DNA of 18,642 nucleotides from Armatimonadetes bacterium UBA5419 (lineage in GTDB: Bacteria; Armatimonadota; UBA10988): the NCBI GenBank assembly GCA_002409445.1, contig DHNJ01000316.1, positions 9,585 to 28,226 on the forward strand, written 5' to 3'. Position numbers and translations under genes: made by a program. Under the pieces are notes generated by a model, which searched no databases, had not been told where the DNA came from, and saw nothing but the letters and a program-made list of their open reading frames with translations. Each line of letters opens with the position of its first letter. The first letter of the stretch is position 1. Positions 1 through 8,597 of the stretch are shown here, one piece after another.

Positions 1-29
1 CGCCGCCGCTCCGGCGGCAGGGGTGCGGC
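1..29. repeat. Dispersed GC hairpin repeat A, copy 1
   Basis: Arms GCCGCCG (2-8) and CGGCGGC (12-18) form a perfect 7-bp stem around a 3-nt CTC loop, followed by a conserved flank reaching position 29. The same 29-nt unit, with one mismatch at position 23, recurs at 15135-15163. It may extend left beyond the window. The type of element is unknown. A dispersed intergenic repeat of REP-like kind is an inference. Confidence 0.6.
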
Positions 30-132
30 CCACCGTCGGCCGACCGTGCCACGGCCAGCAGCGGACCCCTGAAGGGACCGCCGGCGACGCGTCGGCATCG
101 TTGGTGCCGCTCTCGGCCGCGCTACAGCGCTG

Positions 133-155
133 CGGACAGGAGTGTCCGCGGTCCC
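133..155. repeat. Dispersed hairpin repeat B, copy 1
   Basis: The arms CGGACA (133-138) and TGTCCG (143-148) enclose the loop GGAG, followed by the tail CGGTCCC. The 23-nt unit recurs at 1868-1890 with a single difference inside the loop (A141 versus C1876), so the stem is fully kept. This points to a dispersed element under structural constraint. There is no T-tract, so it does not look like an ordinary intrinsic terminator. Confidence 0.6.
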
Positions 156-210
156 GGGCGGGTGAGGACTCAGGGCGGCAGGACAAGTGCTGGCGTGCGC
201 GGGGCGGCGG

Positions 211-219
211 TGCTATGTT
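211..219 (+). promoter_or_regulatory. Possible extended -10 promoter
   Basis: TGC directly followed by TATGTT makes an extended -10 (TGn plus a 4/6 match to TATAAT). I see no -35 at standard spacing. Transcription would begin near 226, leaving a leader of roughly 115 nt before the start at 343. This is a weak call from motif alone. Confidence 0.25.
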
Positions 220-342
220 GTGCCTGCTCTGGTCGTGGCGGACCGGCCCGCGGCACCGCACGGAGCGTTGCGCCCGGGAGCCATGGCTAGCCTGGGTTCC
301 TCGGCCGAGCAGGCGCACCCATGGCTAAGGCTGGAGTTCGCA

Positions 343-675
343 ATGTCCGAGGATTCAACGGCGTCAGCTGACCTCGATAATGCATCGATGGGCTACGTCA
401 TCTGGCTGCTGATGCCAGAGATTGCCGGGTTGGTCGCGTGGTGGAGGTTTGGATTCCTGGCGGCGATTGCGGCCACCGTGGTCGCCCATGTGGTTAGGTG
501 CTTCGTAGGTTGCCCAGCTTGGCTGATGCCGCGTCAAGGCCGCCAACGCGAGGCGGTGATGGACGACTACGGCTTGGAGGCCGACGACGTGGTCTGGGAG
601 CGCGACCGCCTCGAGGCATTTCAGGCCCTGGACGCCGAGCTTCAGGCTGATCACGAAGAGCACATCACGGCGTAG
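343..675 (+). CDS. Small two-pass membrane protein, unknown function
   Basis: This frame encodes 110 residues that I do not recognise. A short polar N-terminus is followed by two hydrophobic segments, about residues 17-34 and 36-56, making a tight helical hairpin. A hydrophilic, acidic C-terminal half (about 60-110) is rich in Glu and Asp, probably cytoplasmic and partly helical. I chose the ATG at 343 because GGAG at 333-336 sits 6 nt upstream. The same frame is open back to a GTG at 187, but that extension is Arg/Ala/Pro-rich and looks non-coding. Wobble positions look somewhat less GC-biased than in the genes downstream, which could mean foreign origin or low expression. No neighbour suggests a role. 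It could still be a chance frame, though the paired hydrophobic segments and good ribosome site argue for a gene. Confidence 0.55.
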   Translation: MSEDSTASADLDNASMGYVIWLLMPEIAGLVAWWRFGFLAAIAATVVAHVVRCFVGCPAWLMPRQGRQREAVMDDYGLEADDVVWERDRLEAFQALDAELQADHEEHITA

Positions 676-816
676 CGGCAGCGCACTCCGGACCTGCGTT
701 ACGCCACACGTTCCTCCGCCTCCGCTCGGCTGGTGGTTGCTGAGCCGCCCCGGCGGCCAGTCCCGTTGGGGCCGTCGCCGTGTAGGGTCCGGTGCGGCGT
801 CGATGCGCCGCGCCAC

Positions 817-835
817 CGCCGGCCTAGGGCCGGCG
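817..835. repeat. GC inverted repeat (hairpin)
   Basis: Arms CGCCGGC (817-823) and GCCGGCG (829-835) pair perfectly across a CTAGG loop. It stands alone in an intergenic region about 50 nt before a promoter candidate. It resembles the other GC hairpins in the window in size and placement, but no second copy of this exact sequence is visible here. Confidence 0.5.
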
Positions 836-886
836 CTCCTTCCTGGGCAGCCGCGAACGGCGGTCTGACACGGCGCCTGTAATCCC

Positions 887-915
887 TTGCGAGGGCCCGG
901 TGCGGGTGGTATGGT
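887..915 (+). promoter_or_regulatory. Candidate sigma-70-type promoter
   Basis: TTGCGA (887-892), a 17-nt spacer and TATGGT (910-915) give two 4/6 matches at ideal spacing. The predicted start near 922 leaves a leader of about 65 nt before the ATG at 987. Called by eye from consensus only. Confidence 0.4.
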
Positions 916-986
916 AGGGCCGCCGGGCGGGGTGTGGGCGGGTGGCCCGCGACGACCCGCAGCGCGGCAGGGAGGAGTCACGACCC

Positions 987-1820
987 ATGCTCATGGCGCT
1001 GTTGAAGGTGTTGATGTGGGTGGCCATAGGGTACGTCGTAGTGATTCTTGACAAGGCCCTGCGGCAACAGCGGCAACAGCGGCAACAGCGGCCGGCGACG
1101 GCGGCGGAGCCGTTGAGCGTCACCGAAACCATCCGGCGCCAGCGGGCCAAGATCGAGGAGGCGTTGCAGCGGTTTGCGGAACGCCAGAGGATGCACGAGG
1201 CCATGTGGCGGGACGTCCCGACCAAGCTGACAGGCCCCAGGGCCGAGAGCGAGGCGCGCGAACTGCGGGCACGTATCGTGGTCGCAGACAAACTGCTGGT
1301 CGCGCGGGGGCAGGATTTGGTCGACGTGTGGCTGGGGCTGGTCGTGCCCGAGGCGGCCGAGCGGCTGAAGCAGCTGTTGGTGGGCTGGGAGACGAAGTCT
1401 GGCCCGGCCTTGGAGGGGTTGCGCGAGCAGGTCATACGGCTGGCGCAGGATGTGCGCCGCAAGAAGGGGGCCGCGCCGGCGTGGATTGACGGGATGTGGG
1501 GCGCGGCGCCGCCGTGGGGGACCGTGGGGGCGCCGCAGCGCAGCTATGCCGACCGCTACGAGGCAATGGATGCCTTCATCGCCCAGTGCGAGGAGCTCAG
1601 CAACGCGCTGACCCGTCGGGCGGTGAGTGCGCTCGTGACCGAGAGCGGGGACTTCCGGGCCGGTGAGCTTGGCAGCGATGACGCGCCGGCCGATATGACC
1701 CCGATCGAGGACATCATCGACACGATCATGGGCACCTACTCCGTGGAGACCGACACCCTCGACTACGAGTTAGACCGCATGACCGCCGAGGCCGAGATCG
1801 ACAGGGAGCTGTCCGCGTAG
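987..1820 (+). CDS. Single-pass membrane protein with coiled-coil region, unknown function
   Basis: This gene encodes 277 residues with no family I recognise. An N-terminal hydrophobic helix (about 3-21) acts as signal anchor. A basic Gln/Arg stretch follows, made by a tandem 9-nt repeat. Residues about 45-165 are helical and charged and probably form coiled coils. A short Trp/Pro-containing turn (around 169-180) leads to an acidic helical C-terminus ending in many Glu and Asp. I chose the ATG at 987 because GGAGGAG at 971-977 lies 9 nt upstream. The in-frame GTG at 942 would place that site inside the coding region. The basic segment after the helix suggests the bulk of the protein is cytoplasmic (positive-inside rule). 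It lies 168 nt before uvrB, which has its own -10 box, so a functional link is not implied. Confidence 0.75.
   Translation: MLMALLKVLMWVAIGYVVVILDKALRQQRQQRQQRPATAAEPLSVTETIRRQRAKIEEALQRFAERQRMHEAMWRDVPTKLTGPRAESEARELRARIVVADKLLVARGQDLVDVWLGLVVPEAAERLKQLLVGWETKSGPALEGLREQVIRLAQDVRRKKGAAPAWIDGMWGAAPPWGTVGAPQRSYADRYEAMDAFIAQCEELSNALTRRAVSALVTESGDFRAGELGSDDAPADMTPIEDIIDTIMGTYSVETDTLDYELDRMTAEAEIDRELSA
1062..1088 (+). repeat. Tandem 9-bp repeat, three copies, within a CDS
   Basis: CGGCAACAG occurs three times head to tail and encodes a repeated Arg-Gln-Gln unit just after the membrane helix of the 987-1820 protein. The identity of the copies at the DNA level suggests recent slippage expansion. 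Length may vary between strains without breaking the frame. Confidence 0.8.
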
Positions 1821-1867
1821 GGGGGCTCGCGGGGGGCTAAGAGAACCAGCGGCGCGAGGACTAACCC

Positions 1868-1890
1868 CGGACAGGCGTGTCCGCGGTCCC
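1868..1890. repeat. Dispersed hairpin repeat B, copy 2
   Basis: This is the second copy of the unit at 133-155. Arms CGGACA (1868-1873) and TGTCCG (1878-1883) enclose the loop GGCG, with the same CGGTCCC tail. It sits between the stop codon at 1820 and the uvrB promoter region. Confidence 0.6.
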
Positions 1891-1895
1891 AGCAG

Positions 1896-1940
1896 CGCCG
1901 TAACCGGCCGCGCCGTGACCGGCCGCGCCGCGACCCGCGA
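1896..1940 (+). repeat. Tandem 15-bp repeat upstream of uvrB
   Basis: Two units, CGCCGTAACCGGCCG (1896-1910) and a copy with one change (1911-1925), are followed by a degenerate third (1926-1940). The array ends 17 nt before the TATACT box of uvrB. It could be a regulatory array or simple slippage. Nothing in the sequence decides between these. Confidence 0.55.
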
Positions 1941-1957
1941 GCGCCGGGGCGTGGGCG

Positions 1958-1963
1958 TATACT
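1958..1963 (+). promoter_or_regulatory. Candidate -10 box for uvrB
   Basis: TATACT is a 5/6 match to the sigma-70 -10 consensus. No good -35 lies 16-18 nt upstream, where the sequence is solid GC. The predicted start near 1970 would give a leader of about 20 nt carrying only the ribosome site GGAGG (1971-1975). I see no LexA-type operator that I can name. Confidence 0.4.
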
Positions 1964-1988
1964 CGAAGGGGGAGGCACACTGAGTCTC

Positions 1989-4055
<2,067 letters not shown>

Positions 4056-4061
4056 GAGTGA

Positions 4062-4090
4062 ACGACAGCGGGCCTTTCGGGGTACATACT
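4062..4090 (+). promoter_or_regulatory. Candidate promoter for the STN-domain protein
   Basis: ACGACA (4062-4067), a 17-nt spacer and CATACT (4085-4090) give two 4/6 matches. Transcription would start near 4097, leaving a leader of about 45 nt before the ATG at 4143. The short uvrB-to-4143 gap shows no terminator. Confidence 0.35.
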
Positions 4091-4142
4091 AAGTAGCAGG
4101 TGGCCAGAACCTGCCTGCGACTGGTTATTTGGGAGCGCAACC

Positions 4143-5492
4143 ATGATGGACCATCGAGCGCCGCTCCTCGCGGCGATGCTGATCGCCCTGGGCTTGGCCC
4201 TGACCCCGGCCTGGGCCCAGGCGCCGACGCCGGACGCCCCCGCGGCGACCGTACCCGAGCCAGCCGCGGCGGCCGAGGGCACCGAGCCCGCGGCGACCGA
4301 CGACGCCGAAGCGGCGGAGCCCGCGGTGCCGGAGATCGTCATCCCGAACGTCACGGCAACCTTCGAGGCGGCAGACTTCGGCGCGGTGGTCACCGCCCTC
4401 TACGAGAAGACGGGCTTTGGCTTCCTCGTCGCGCCGGGCGTGGGTGGCACGGTCACCGCGACGTTCACCGACCGGCCACTGGATGAGTTGATGCAGTTGA
4501 TCTGCGCCGCGCTCGACCTCGAGTGCGAGTTGCAGGGCGCGCTGTTCGTCATCCGCCCGGTTGGCGCCGAGCGGCCCGCGCTGCCCGTGGTGCCCACCGA
4601 GCCGCTCTATGACGGGGCGGATGAGGGGTATGTGACGGACCTTGACGCGGCCGCGCCGGAGGTTACCGCCGGCTCGCTACTGCCCGGGGCGGCGGAGACG
4701 CCCGCGGCCGCCAGTCGGCCGACAGGCCCGGTGCAGGAGCGGATCGCGCTGCCCGAGGGCCGCGGCCGTGAGATCACCGCGGCGCTGGGCGGCGGCTGGG
4801 TCGATGCGCAGGGCAACTACCACGGGCCGGAGGAGCTGGAGTACCAGCGCCGGCTGATGCAGCAGCGGGGCGGCTACGGCGCGCCGCTGGCGGCCAGCCC
4901 CGGCTGGGCGGATAACAACCTGCGCACCCGCTACCGCGGCATGCCGCGCGGCACCTACACCACGCCGGATGGCAACTTCATCCTGCCCGACGGCTCGATC
5001 GTCAACCGCAACGGCGTCGGCCTCGACCCCTACGGCAACATGTACCTGCGCGATTACGATCCGGGCCTGGCGCCCTGGCGCCGGCCGGGCTACCAGGGCG
5101 GGCCGTACGGCTACTATCCGCCCGGCTACAACAACACCGGCGGCCTCTACTTCCAGCCGGGTCCGCTGAACCTCGGCGGGCTGGGCACGCTGTACCTGCC
5201 GCCGGTGGTCATCCCGGGCCAGACCAGCGGTAACTACTACCCGCCGGTCGTCGGTGGGCAGTACGGTCTGCCTTACGGCCAGTACAACCCGTACTACCCC
5301 TACGGCACGCCGTACCCGCCGCGGCCGGTGCGGCCGGGCGGGGTGCCGGGGCCGGGCTGGACCGACGAATCGGGCTGGCACAACAGCCCTGGCTGGCGGC
5401 CCGGTAGCCAGCCCCAGCAGTCACAGCCGACGATTCGCCCGGGCTTCTTGCGCCCGACCAACCCCAACCGCGATGACGAGGTCGTGCGATAG
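4143..5492 (+). CDS. Secreted protein with STN-like domain and Gly/Tyr/Pro-rich tail
   Basis: This 449-residue protein has a Sec signal peptide (hydrophobic core about 8-21, likely cleavage after AWA at residue 25) and an Ala/Pro/Glu linker. Residues about 70-139 look like an STN (secretin and TonB N-terminus short) domain. The pattern is an initial strand, a helix containing FGAVVTALYEKTG, a strand of hydrophobic/Thr residues, a helix with PLDELMQLICAALDL, and a final strand. Two Cys (121, 128) could form a disulfide in the periplasm. The remainder (about 140-449) has no recognised fold. It includes two 'PDG' segments near 278-288 and a long low-complexity Gly/Tyr/Pro/Asn-rich stretch (about 315-400). 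No secretin barrel or TonB receptor follows the STN domain, which is unusual. GGGAG (4131-4135) sits 7 nt before the ATG. It lies 33 nt upstream of the lipoprotein array and may be co-expressed with it. Confidence 0.8.
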   Translation: MMDHRAPLLAAMLIALGLALTPAWAQAPTPDAPAATVPEPAAAAEGTEPAATDDAEAAEPAVPEIVIPNVTATFEAADFGAVVTALYEKTGFGFLVAPGVGGTVTATFTDRPLDELMQLICAALDLECELQGALFVIRPVGAERPALPVVPTEPLYDGADEGYVTDLDAAAPEVTAGSLLPGAAETPAAASRPTGPVQERIALPEGRGREITAALGGGWVDAQGNYHGPEELEYQRRLMQQRGGYGAPLAASPGWADNNLRTRYRGMPRGTYTTPDGNFILPDGSIVNRNGVGLDPYGNMYLRDYDPGLAPWRRPGYQGGPYGYYPPGYNNTGGLYFQPGPLNLGGLGTLYLPPVVIPGQTSGNYYPPVVGGQYGLPYGQYNPYYPYGTPYPPRPVRPGGVPGPGWTDESGWHNSPGWRPGSQPQQSQPTIRPGFLRPTNPNRDDEVVR

Positions 5493-5500
5493 GGTACACT
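5473..5500 (+). promoter_or_regulatory. Candidate promoter for first array lipoprotein
   Basis: ATGACG (5473-5478), a 16-nt spacer and TACACT (5495-5500) give two 4/6 matches. The -35 lies inside the end of the upstream gene. The start would be near 5507, giving a leader of about 19 nt with the ribosome site GAGGGAG at 5511-5517. Independent transcription of the array is therefore possible, but read-through from 4143 is equally so. Confidence 0.3.
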
Positions 5501-5525
5501 GAGGCCGGCCGAGGGAGTGCGGTGC

Positions 5526-6977
5526 GTGGGTAACTCGCGACGTGTGCGCAGGAGCCTCCTGGCTCTCGGGTTGCTGGTGGGTCTGGCGGGATGTGGCGGC
5601 GGAGGAGGCGGAGGCGGCTCGACGCCGACGGGCGGCCGGCCGATCGCCACCGCGCGCGGCGTGCCCCAGACGATCACCGTCCGCAACTCGCCGGCTTACC
5701 GCCTGGGGGGCGGTGGCGATGACTATCTGCTGATCCTCTCCGAGCCCTACGGCGCCGGCGGCACGGCCAGCGTGCGGCTGAACGGCGGGACGACGACGCT
5801 GCCGCTGCTCGGCTCGCGGGCGCCCGAGGCGGGCGCGGGCCGCCACGTGCCGATCGCCACCTGGAACAACCTGCTGGCCGGCCGCTTGGGCAGCGAGCCG
5901 CCGACGCGCCAGCTGTCCGACCCGCCGATCGGCTCGCAGCGACGGTTCACGGTGCTGACCGGCGAGGACCGCCTGGTCACCGCGACGCTGCGCGAGAAGG
6001 GCCGCCACTGCCTGCTGTACGTCGACAATGCGACGGCGGCGGGTGCGCTGACCGCGGCCAACATGGCCGACCTGCGCCGCGACTTCGACGACCACATCTA
6101 CCCGACGACCACCGGCGCGCTGGGCCCGACCGGCGACGTCGACGGCAACAACAAGGTCATCTTCCTGCTCACGCCGACCCTGCCGCTGACGGGCTACGGC
6201 TATTTTTACCCCGGCGACCTGCTGGGCGCGAACAACAGCGCGGACATGCTCTACATGACCGTGCCGCGGCCGCATCTCAACTTGACCTATGAGCGGCTGC
6301 GCTCGGGCCTGCTGGCGACGATGGCCCACGAGCTGGCGCACCTGATCAACTTCAACCACAAGAAGGGTATCGGCAGCGAGGAGAGTTGGCTGAACGAGGG
6401 CCTGTCGTTCGTCAGCGAGCAGCTCAACGGCTACCTGGACAGCGTCGGCGGCTCGCCGGAGAACGTGGCCTACTACTTCCGCTCGCCCGAGCGGTACACC
6501 GGCCGCGAGCTGAGCGGCGATTACCTCGACGGGCACGCGGGCGTCAACTACCTGTTCGTCCGCTACCTGGCCGACCGGTTCGGCGAGGATGTGCTGCCGC
6601 GGCTGGTGACCAGCCGGCTGCGGGGCCAGGAGAACGTGCGCCAGGCGACCGGCCAGGAGTACGCAGTTTTGCAGCCGCAGTTTGCGGCCGCGCTGTACCT
6701 CAGCGGTACCGGCCTTAGCGCCGACCCGCGATACCAGCTGACCGGCTTCGACACGCGGGGCGAGTACCCGCTGGTCGGCGCGAAGCTCCATGGCCCGCAG
6801 CAGACGGTGCTCTCGGCGGCCAGCGGCCAGCCGCGCGCGGCGATCACCTGGGCGCGCGGCGGGCTGCGCTACCTGCGCTTCACGCGGGTGCCGGCCGCCG
6901 GCGCGTACATCCAGCTGAGCACGGCCGACGCCACGATCCAGGCCACCTTCCTCCGCCTCCCCGCCACCGCGCCATAG
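5526..6977 (+). CDS. M30-like metalloprotease lipoprotein, array copy 1
   Basis: This predicted lipoprotein has 483 residues. It has a short basic n-region, a hydrophobic core and the lipobox LAGC with Cys23, followed by eight Gly residues. An N-terminal segment (about 40-110) carries the array-wide motif GGDDYLLILSEP. The catalytic part has HELAH (268-272) and, 19 residues after the second His, Glu291 in WLNEG. This gluzincin arrangement resembles peptidase family M30 (hyicolysin), as does the preceding 'GYFYPGDL...DMLYM' segment. A conserved C-terminal block (about 420-480) contains GGLRY and ends in QATFLR. All zinc ligands and the catalytic Glu269 are present, so activity is plausible. 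I chose the GTG at 5526 over that at 5517 because GAGGGAG (5511-5517) is 8 nt away and this places the Cys at residue 23 as in all three paralogs. Substrate unknown. Confidence 0.85.
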   Translation: MGNSRRVRRSLLALGLLVGLAGCGGGGGGGGSTPTGGRPIATARGVPQTITVRNSPAYRLGGGGDDYLLILSEPYGAGGTASVRLNGGTTTLPLLGSRAPEAGAGRHVPIATWNNLLAGRLGSEPPTRQLSDPPIGSQRRFTVLTGEDRLVTATLREKGRHCLLYVDNATAAGALTAANMADLRRDFDDHIYPTTTGALGPTGDVDGNNKVIFLLTPTLPLTGYGYFYPGDLLGANNSADMLYMTVPRPHLNLTYERLRSGLLATMAHELAHLINFNHKKGIGSEESWLNEGLSFVSEQLNGYLDSVGGSPENVAYYFRSPERYTGRELSGDYLDGHAGVNYLFVRYLADRFGEDVLPRLVTSRLRGQENVRQATGQEYAVLQPQFAAALYLSGTGLSADPRYQLTGFDTRGEYPLVGAKLHGPQQTVLSAASGQPRAAITWARGGLRYLRFTRVPAAGAYIQLSTADATIQATFLRLPATAP

Positions 6978-6983
6978 CTCCCG

Positions 6984-6997
6984 GCCGCCGCGGCGGC
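6984..6997. repeat. 14-bp GC palindrome
   Basis: GCCGCCGCGGCGGC is a perfect palindrome 6 nt after the stop codon of array copy 1. It is GC-only and lacks a T-tract, so an intrinsic terminator is not supported. It may be a stabilising mRNA 3' structure or chance in such GC-rich DNA. Confidence 0.3.
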
Positions 6998-7002
6998 GCC
7001 CC

Positions 7003-7047
7003 CACCATGGTGCGGCGCACCACAGTGCCGTGCACCATAGTGCAAGG
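7003..7047 (+). repeat. Three 15-bp tandem repeats upstream of array copy 2
   Basis: Units start at 7003, 7018 and 7033 with the core CACCAYRGTGC. The first core contains the 10-bp palindrome CACCATGGTG, and the third lies within the hairpin-capable TGCACCATAGTGCA (7031-7044). Exactly periodic, partly palindromic units just before a ribosome site look like an operator array, which is an inference. The last unit runs into a segment conserved upstream of array copy 4. Confidence 0.6.
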
Positions 7048-7070
7048 GTGGTCGCGGTGGGAGGACGGAC
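7039..7070 (+). promoter_or_regulatory. Conserved leader element upstream of array copy 2
   Basis: AGTGCAAGGGTG begins exactly 32 nt before the GTG start and continues with similar bases to the ribosome site. The identical 12-mer sits exactly 32 nt before the start of array copy 4 (10095). Either the leader duplicated along with the gene or it is a kept control site. Confidence 0.5.
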
Positions 7071-8552
7071 GTGAGCAGGTTTGGGCGTGGGTGGGGGCGC
7101 GTGCTGGCGCTGGGTCTGGCGCTGGGGGTGGTCGGGTGCGGCAGCGGTGGGTCGGCCGCGTCGCCCGCCGCGCCGCAGGGCGCGCGCACCATCGCCAGCG
7201 TGCGCTGGGTGCCCGAGACGGTCGCGGCGTACAACTCACAGCCCGTCCGTCTGGCGGGTGGCGGGGACGACTACCTGATGATCCTCTCCGAGCCGTCGCG
7301 GGCGGGCGGCAACGCCACGGTCCGGCTCAACGGCGGTACCAGGCCCGTGCCACCGCTGCCGTCGCAGGAGGGCCGGGCGCTGGTGCCGGGTGGTCGACGG
7401 CACGTGCCGGTGACTCGCTGGAACGCCCTGCTGGACGGCGGCCGGGGCCGCGGCCTAGCCGGCGCAACGCCCACGCGCCAGGCGAGCGACCCGGCGCTGG
7501 GCTCCGCGCGGCAGTTCTGGGTGTACGGCGACGAAGGGTACACTTTGGTCACGGCGACCTTGCGCGAGAAGGGCCGGCATAGCCTGCTGTACGTCGACGA
7601 CGCGACGGAGGCCGGCGCGCTGACCGCGGCCAATATCGCGGACTTGCGGGCCAAGTTTGACAACGAGATCTACCCCACGGACACCGCGCTGTTGGGCCCG
7701 ACCGGTGATATCGACCGCAACGGGCGAGTGGTCATCTTGGTGTCGCCCGCCGTGGACTCTACGTCCGCTGGTTATGTCAACACCGACGACCTGCGCCCGG
7801 GGGCGGGCCACGACGCGGAACTGCTCTACATCGCGGCGCCCAGGCCGAGCGCCGGCCAGACGTACGCCCAGCTGCGCGAGTCCGTGCACGCGACGATGGC
7901 CCACGAGCTGGTGCATCTGATTGTCGGCCACCACAAGTGGCAGCTGGGTGACGAGGAGGGCTGGCTCAATGAAGGCATGGCCTTCGTGACCGAGCAGGCC
8001 AACGGATACCTAGAGGTGCTCGGCGGGATCCCCGACCTGACAGCCTGGTACTTCTCGGCGCCGGAGCAGTACACGGCCCGCGAGACGCGCCCAGACTACG
8101 CACTGGGGCACGCGGGCGTCAACTATCTCTTTGCCCGCTACCTGGCCGACCGCTTCGGTGAGGGGGTGCTGGGGCGTCTGGTGCGCAGCCGGATGACCGG
8201 CGAGCAGAACGTGCGGCTGGCGACCGGGCACTCGTACGCGACGCTGCAACCAGAGTTCGCCGCCGCGCTGGCGTTGGCCGGCACCGGCAAGAACGACGAC
8301 CCACGCTATGCGCTGCCCAGCTTCAACCCGCGGGGCGAGTACAAGTCAATGCCGTACCAGCTAACAGGCCCGGCGACGACCGAGCTCGCGGCGGCCAGCG
8401 GCCGGCCGGCAGTCGCCATTTCCTGGCCGCGCGGCGGGCTGCGCTACGTTTGGTTGACCGACCTGCCGCCCAGCGGCGCGCTGATCCAGTTCAGCACGAC
8501 CGACACCCGCGCCCAAGCGACGTTCCTGCGCGCGCCGGTTGGCTGGCGCTAG
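7071..8552 (+). CDS. M30-like metalloprotease lipoprotein, array copy 2
   Basis: At 493 residues this is the longest of the four paralogs. It has lipobox VVGC with Cys23 and a Gly/Ser/Ala/Pro linker. The N-terminal block has GGDDYLMILSEP, and the middle has the EKGRH...YVDDATEAGALTAAN segment shared by the array. HELVH (278-282) and Glu301 in WLNEG keep the 19-residue gluzincin spacing. The sequence after the HExxH is VGHHK where copies 1 and 4 have FNHK, so the active-site edge has diverged. The C-terminal block with GGLRYVWLT ends in QATFLR. The GTG start at 7071 has GGGAGGA at 7059-7065 and lies 93 nt after copy 1, the largest gap in the array, containing 15-bp repeats. Location is presumably an outer or cytoplasmic membrane surface. 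With Gly, not Asp, after the Cys, outer-membrane sorting would be expected in a diderm. Confidence 0.85.
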   Translation: MSRFGRGWGRVLALGLALGVVGCGSGGSAASPAAPQGARTIASVRWVPETVAAYNSQPVRLAGGGDDYLMILSEPSRAGGNATVRLNGGTRPVPPLPSQEGRALVPGGRRHVPVTRWNALLDGGRGRGLAGATPTRQASDPALGSARQFWVYGDEGYTLVTATLREKGRHSLLYVDDATEAGALTAANIADLRAKFDNEIYPTDTALLGPTGDIDRNGRVVILVSPAVDSTSAGYVNTDDLRPGAGHDAELLYIAAPRPSAGQTYAQLRESVHATMAHELVHLIVGHHKWQLGDEEGWLNEGMAFVTEQANGYLEVLGGIPDLTAWYFSAPEQYTARETRPDYALGHAGVNYLFARYLADRFGEGVLGRLVRSRMTGEQNVRLATGHSYATLQPEFAAALALAGTGKNDDPRYALPSFNPRGEYKSMPYQLTGPATTELAAASGRPAVAISWPRGGLRYVWLTDLPPSGALIQFSTTDTRAQATFLRAPVGWR

Positions 8553-8597
8553 GCGGCGGCCGCGGAGCGCACGGATGAATGCGATGGGAGGACCGGT

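Larger units (their letters stand above)
1..342. other. Gene-free leader region with two hairpin repeats
   Basis: No convincing coding sequence lies here. The open frame from position 23 has an Arg/Gly/Pro-rich composition typical of non-coding high-GC DNA and resembles no family I know. The region holds a GC hairpin at 1-29 and a second hairpin at 133-155, both repeated elsewhere in the window. It also holds a possible extended -10 promoter near 211-219 that would serve the small membrane protein starting at 343. The left edge may be the end of a larger intergenic region outside the window. Confidence 0.6.
676..986. other. Intergenic region with palindrome and promoter candidate
   Basis: These 311 bases separate the two small membrane-protein genes. 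I see no coding sequence on either strand that I would defend. The stretch contains a near-palindromic hairpin at 817-835 and a promoter candidate at 887-915. The remainder, including the pyrimidine-rich part around 710-730, shows nothing I can name. No T-tract terminator follows the upstream gene. Confidence 0.55.

Noticed and set aside
23..328. Open frame of about 100 codons on the plus strand at the window start
   Set aside because: It is Arg/Gly/Pro-rich, spans two hairpin repeats, has no convincing ribosome site and resembles no family.
5421..6791. 456-codon minus-strand frame opposite array copy 1
   Set aside because: It is antisense to a clear lipoprotein gene, its Ala/Arg/Val-rich composition matches other shadow frames, and similar shadows recur opposite each paralog.
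6984..6997. GC palindrome after array copy 1 as a terminator
   Set aside because: There is no T-tract after it, and GC palindromes are frequent by chance in this composition.
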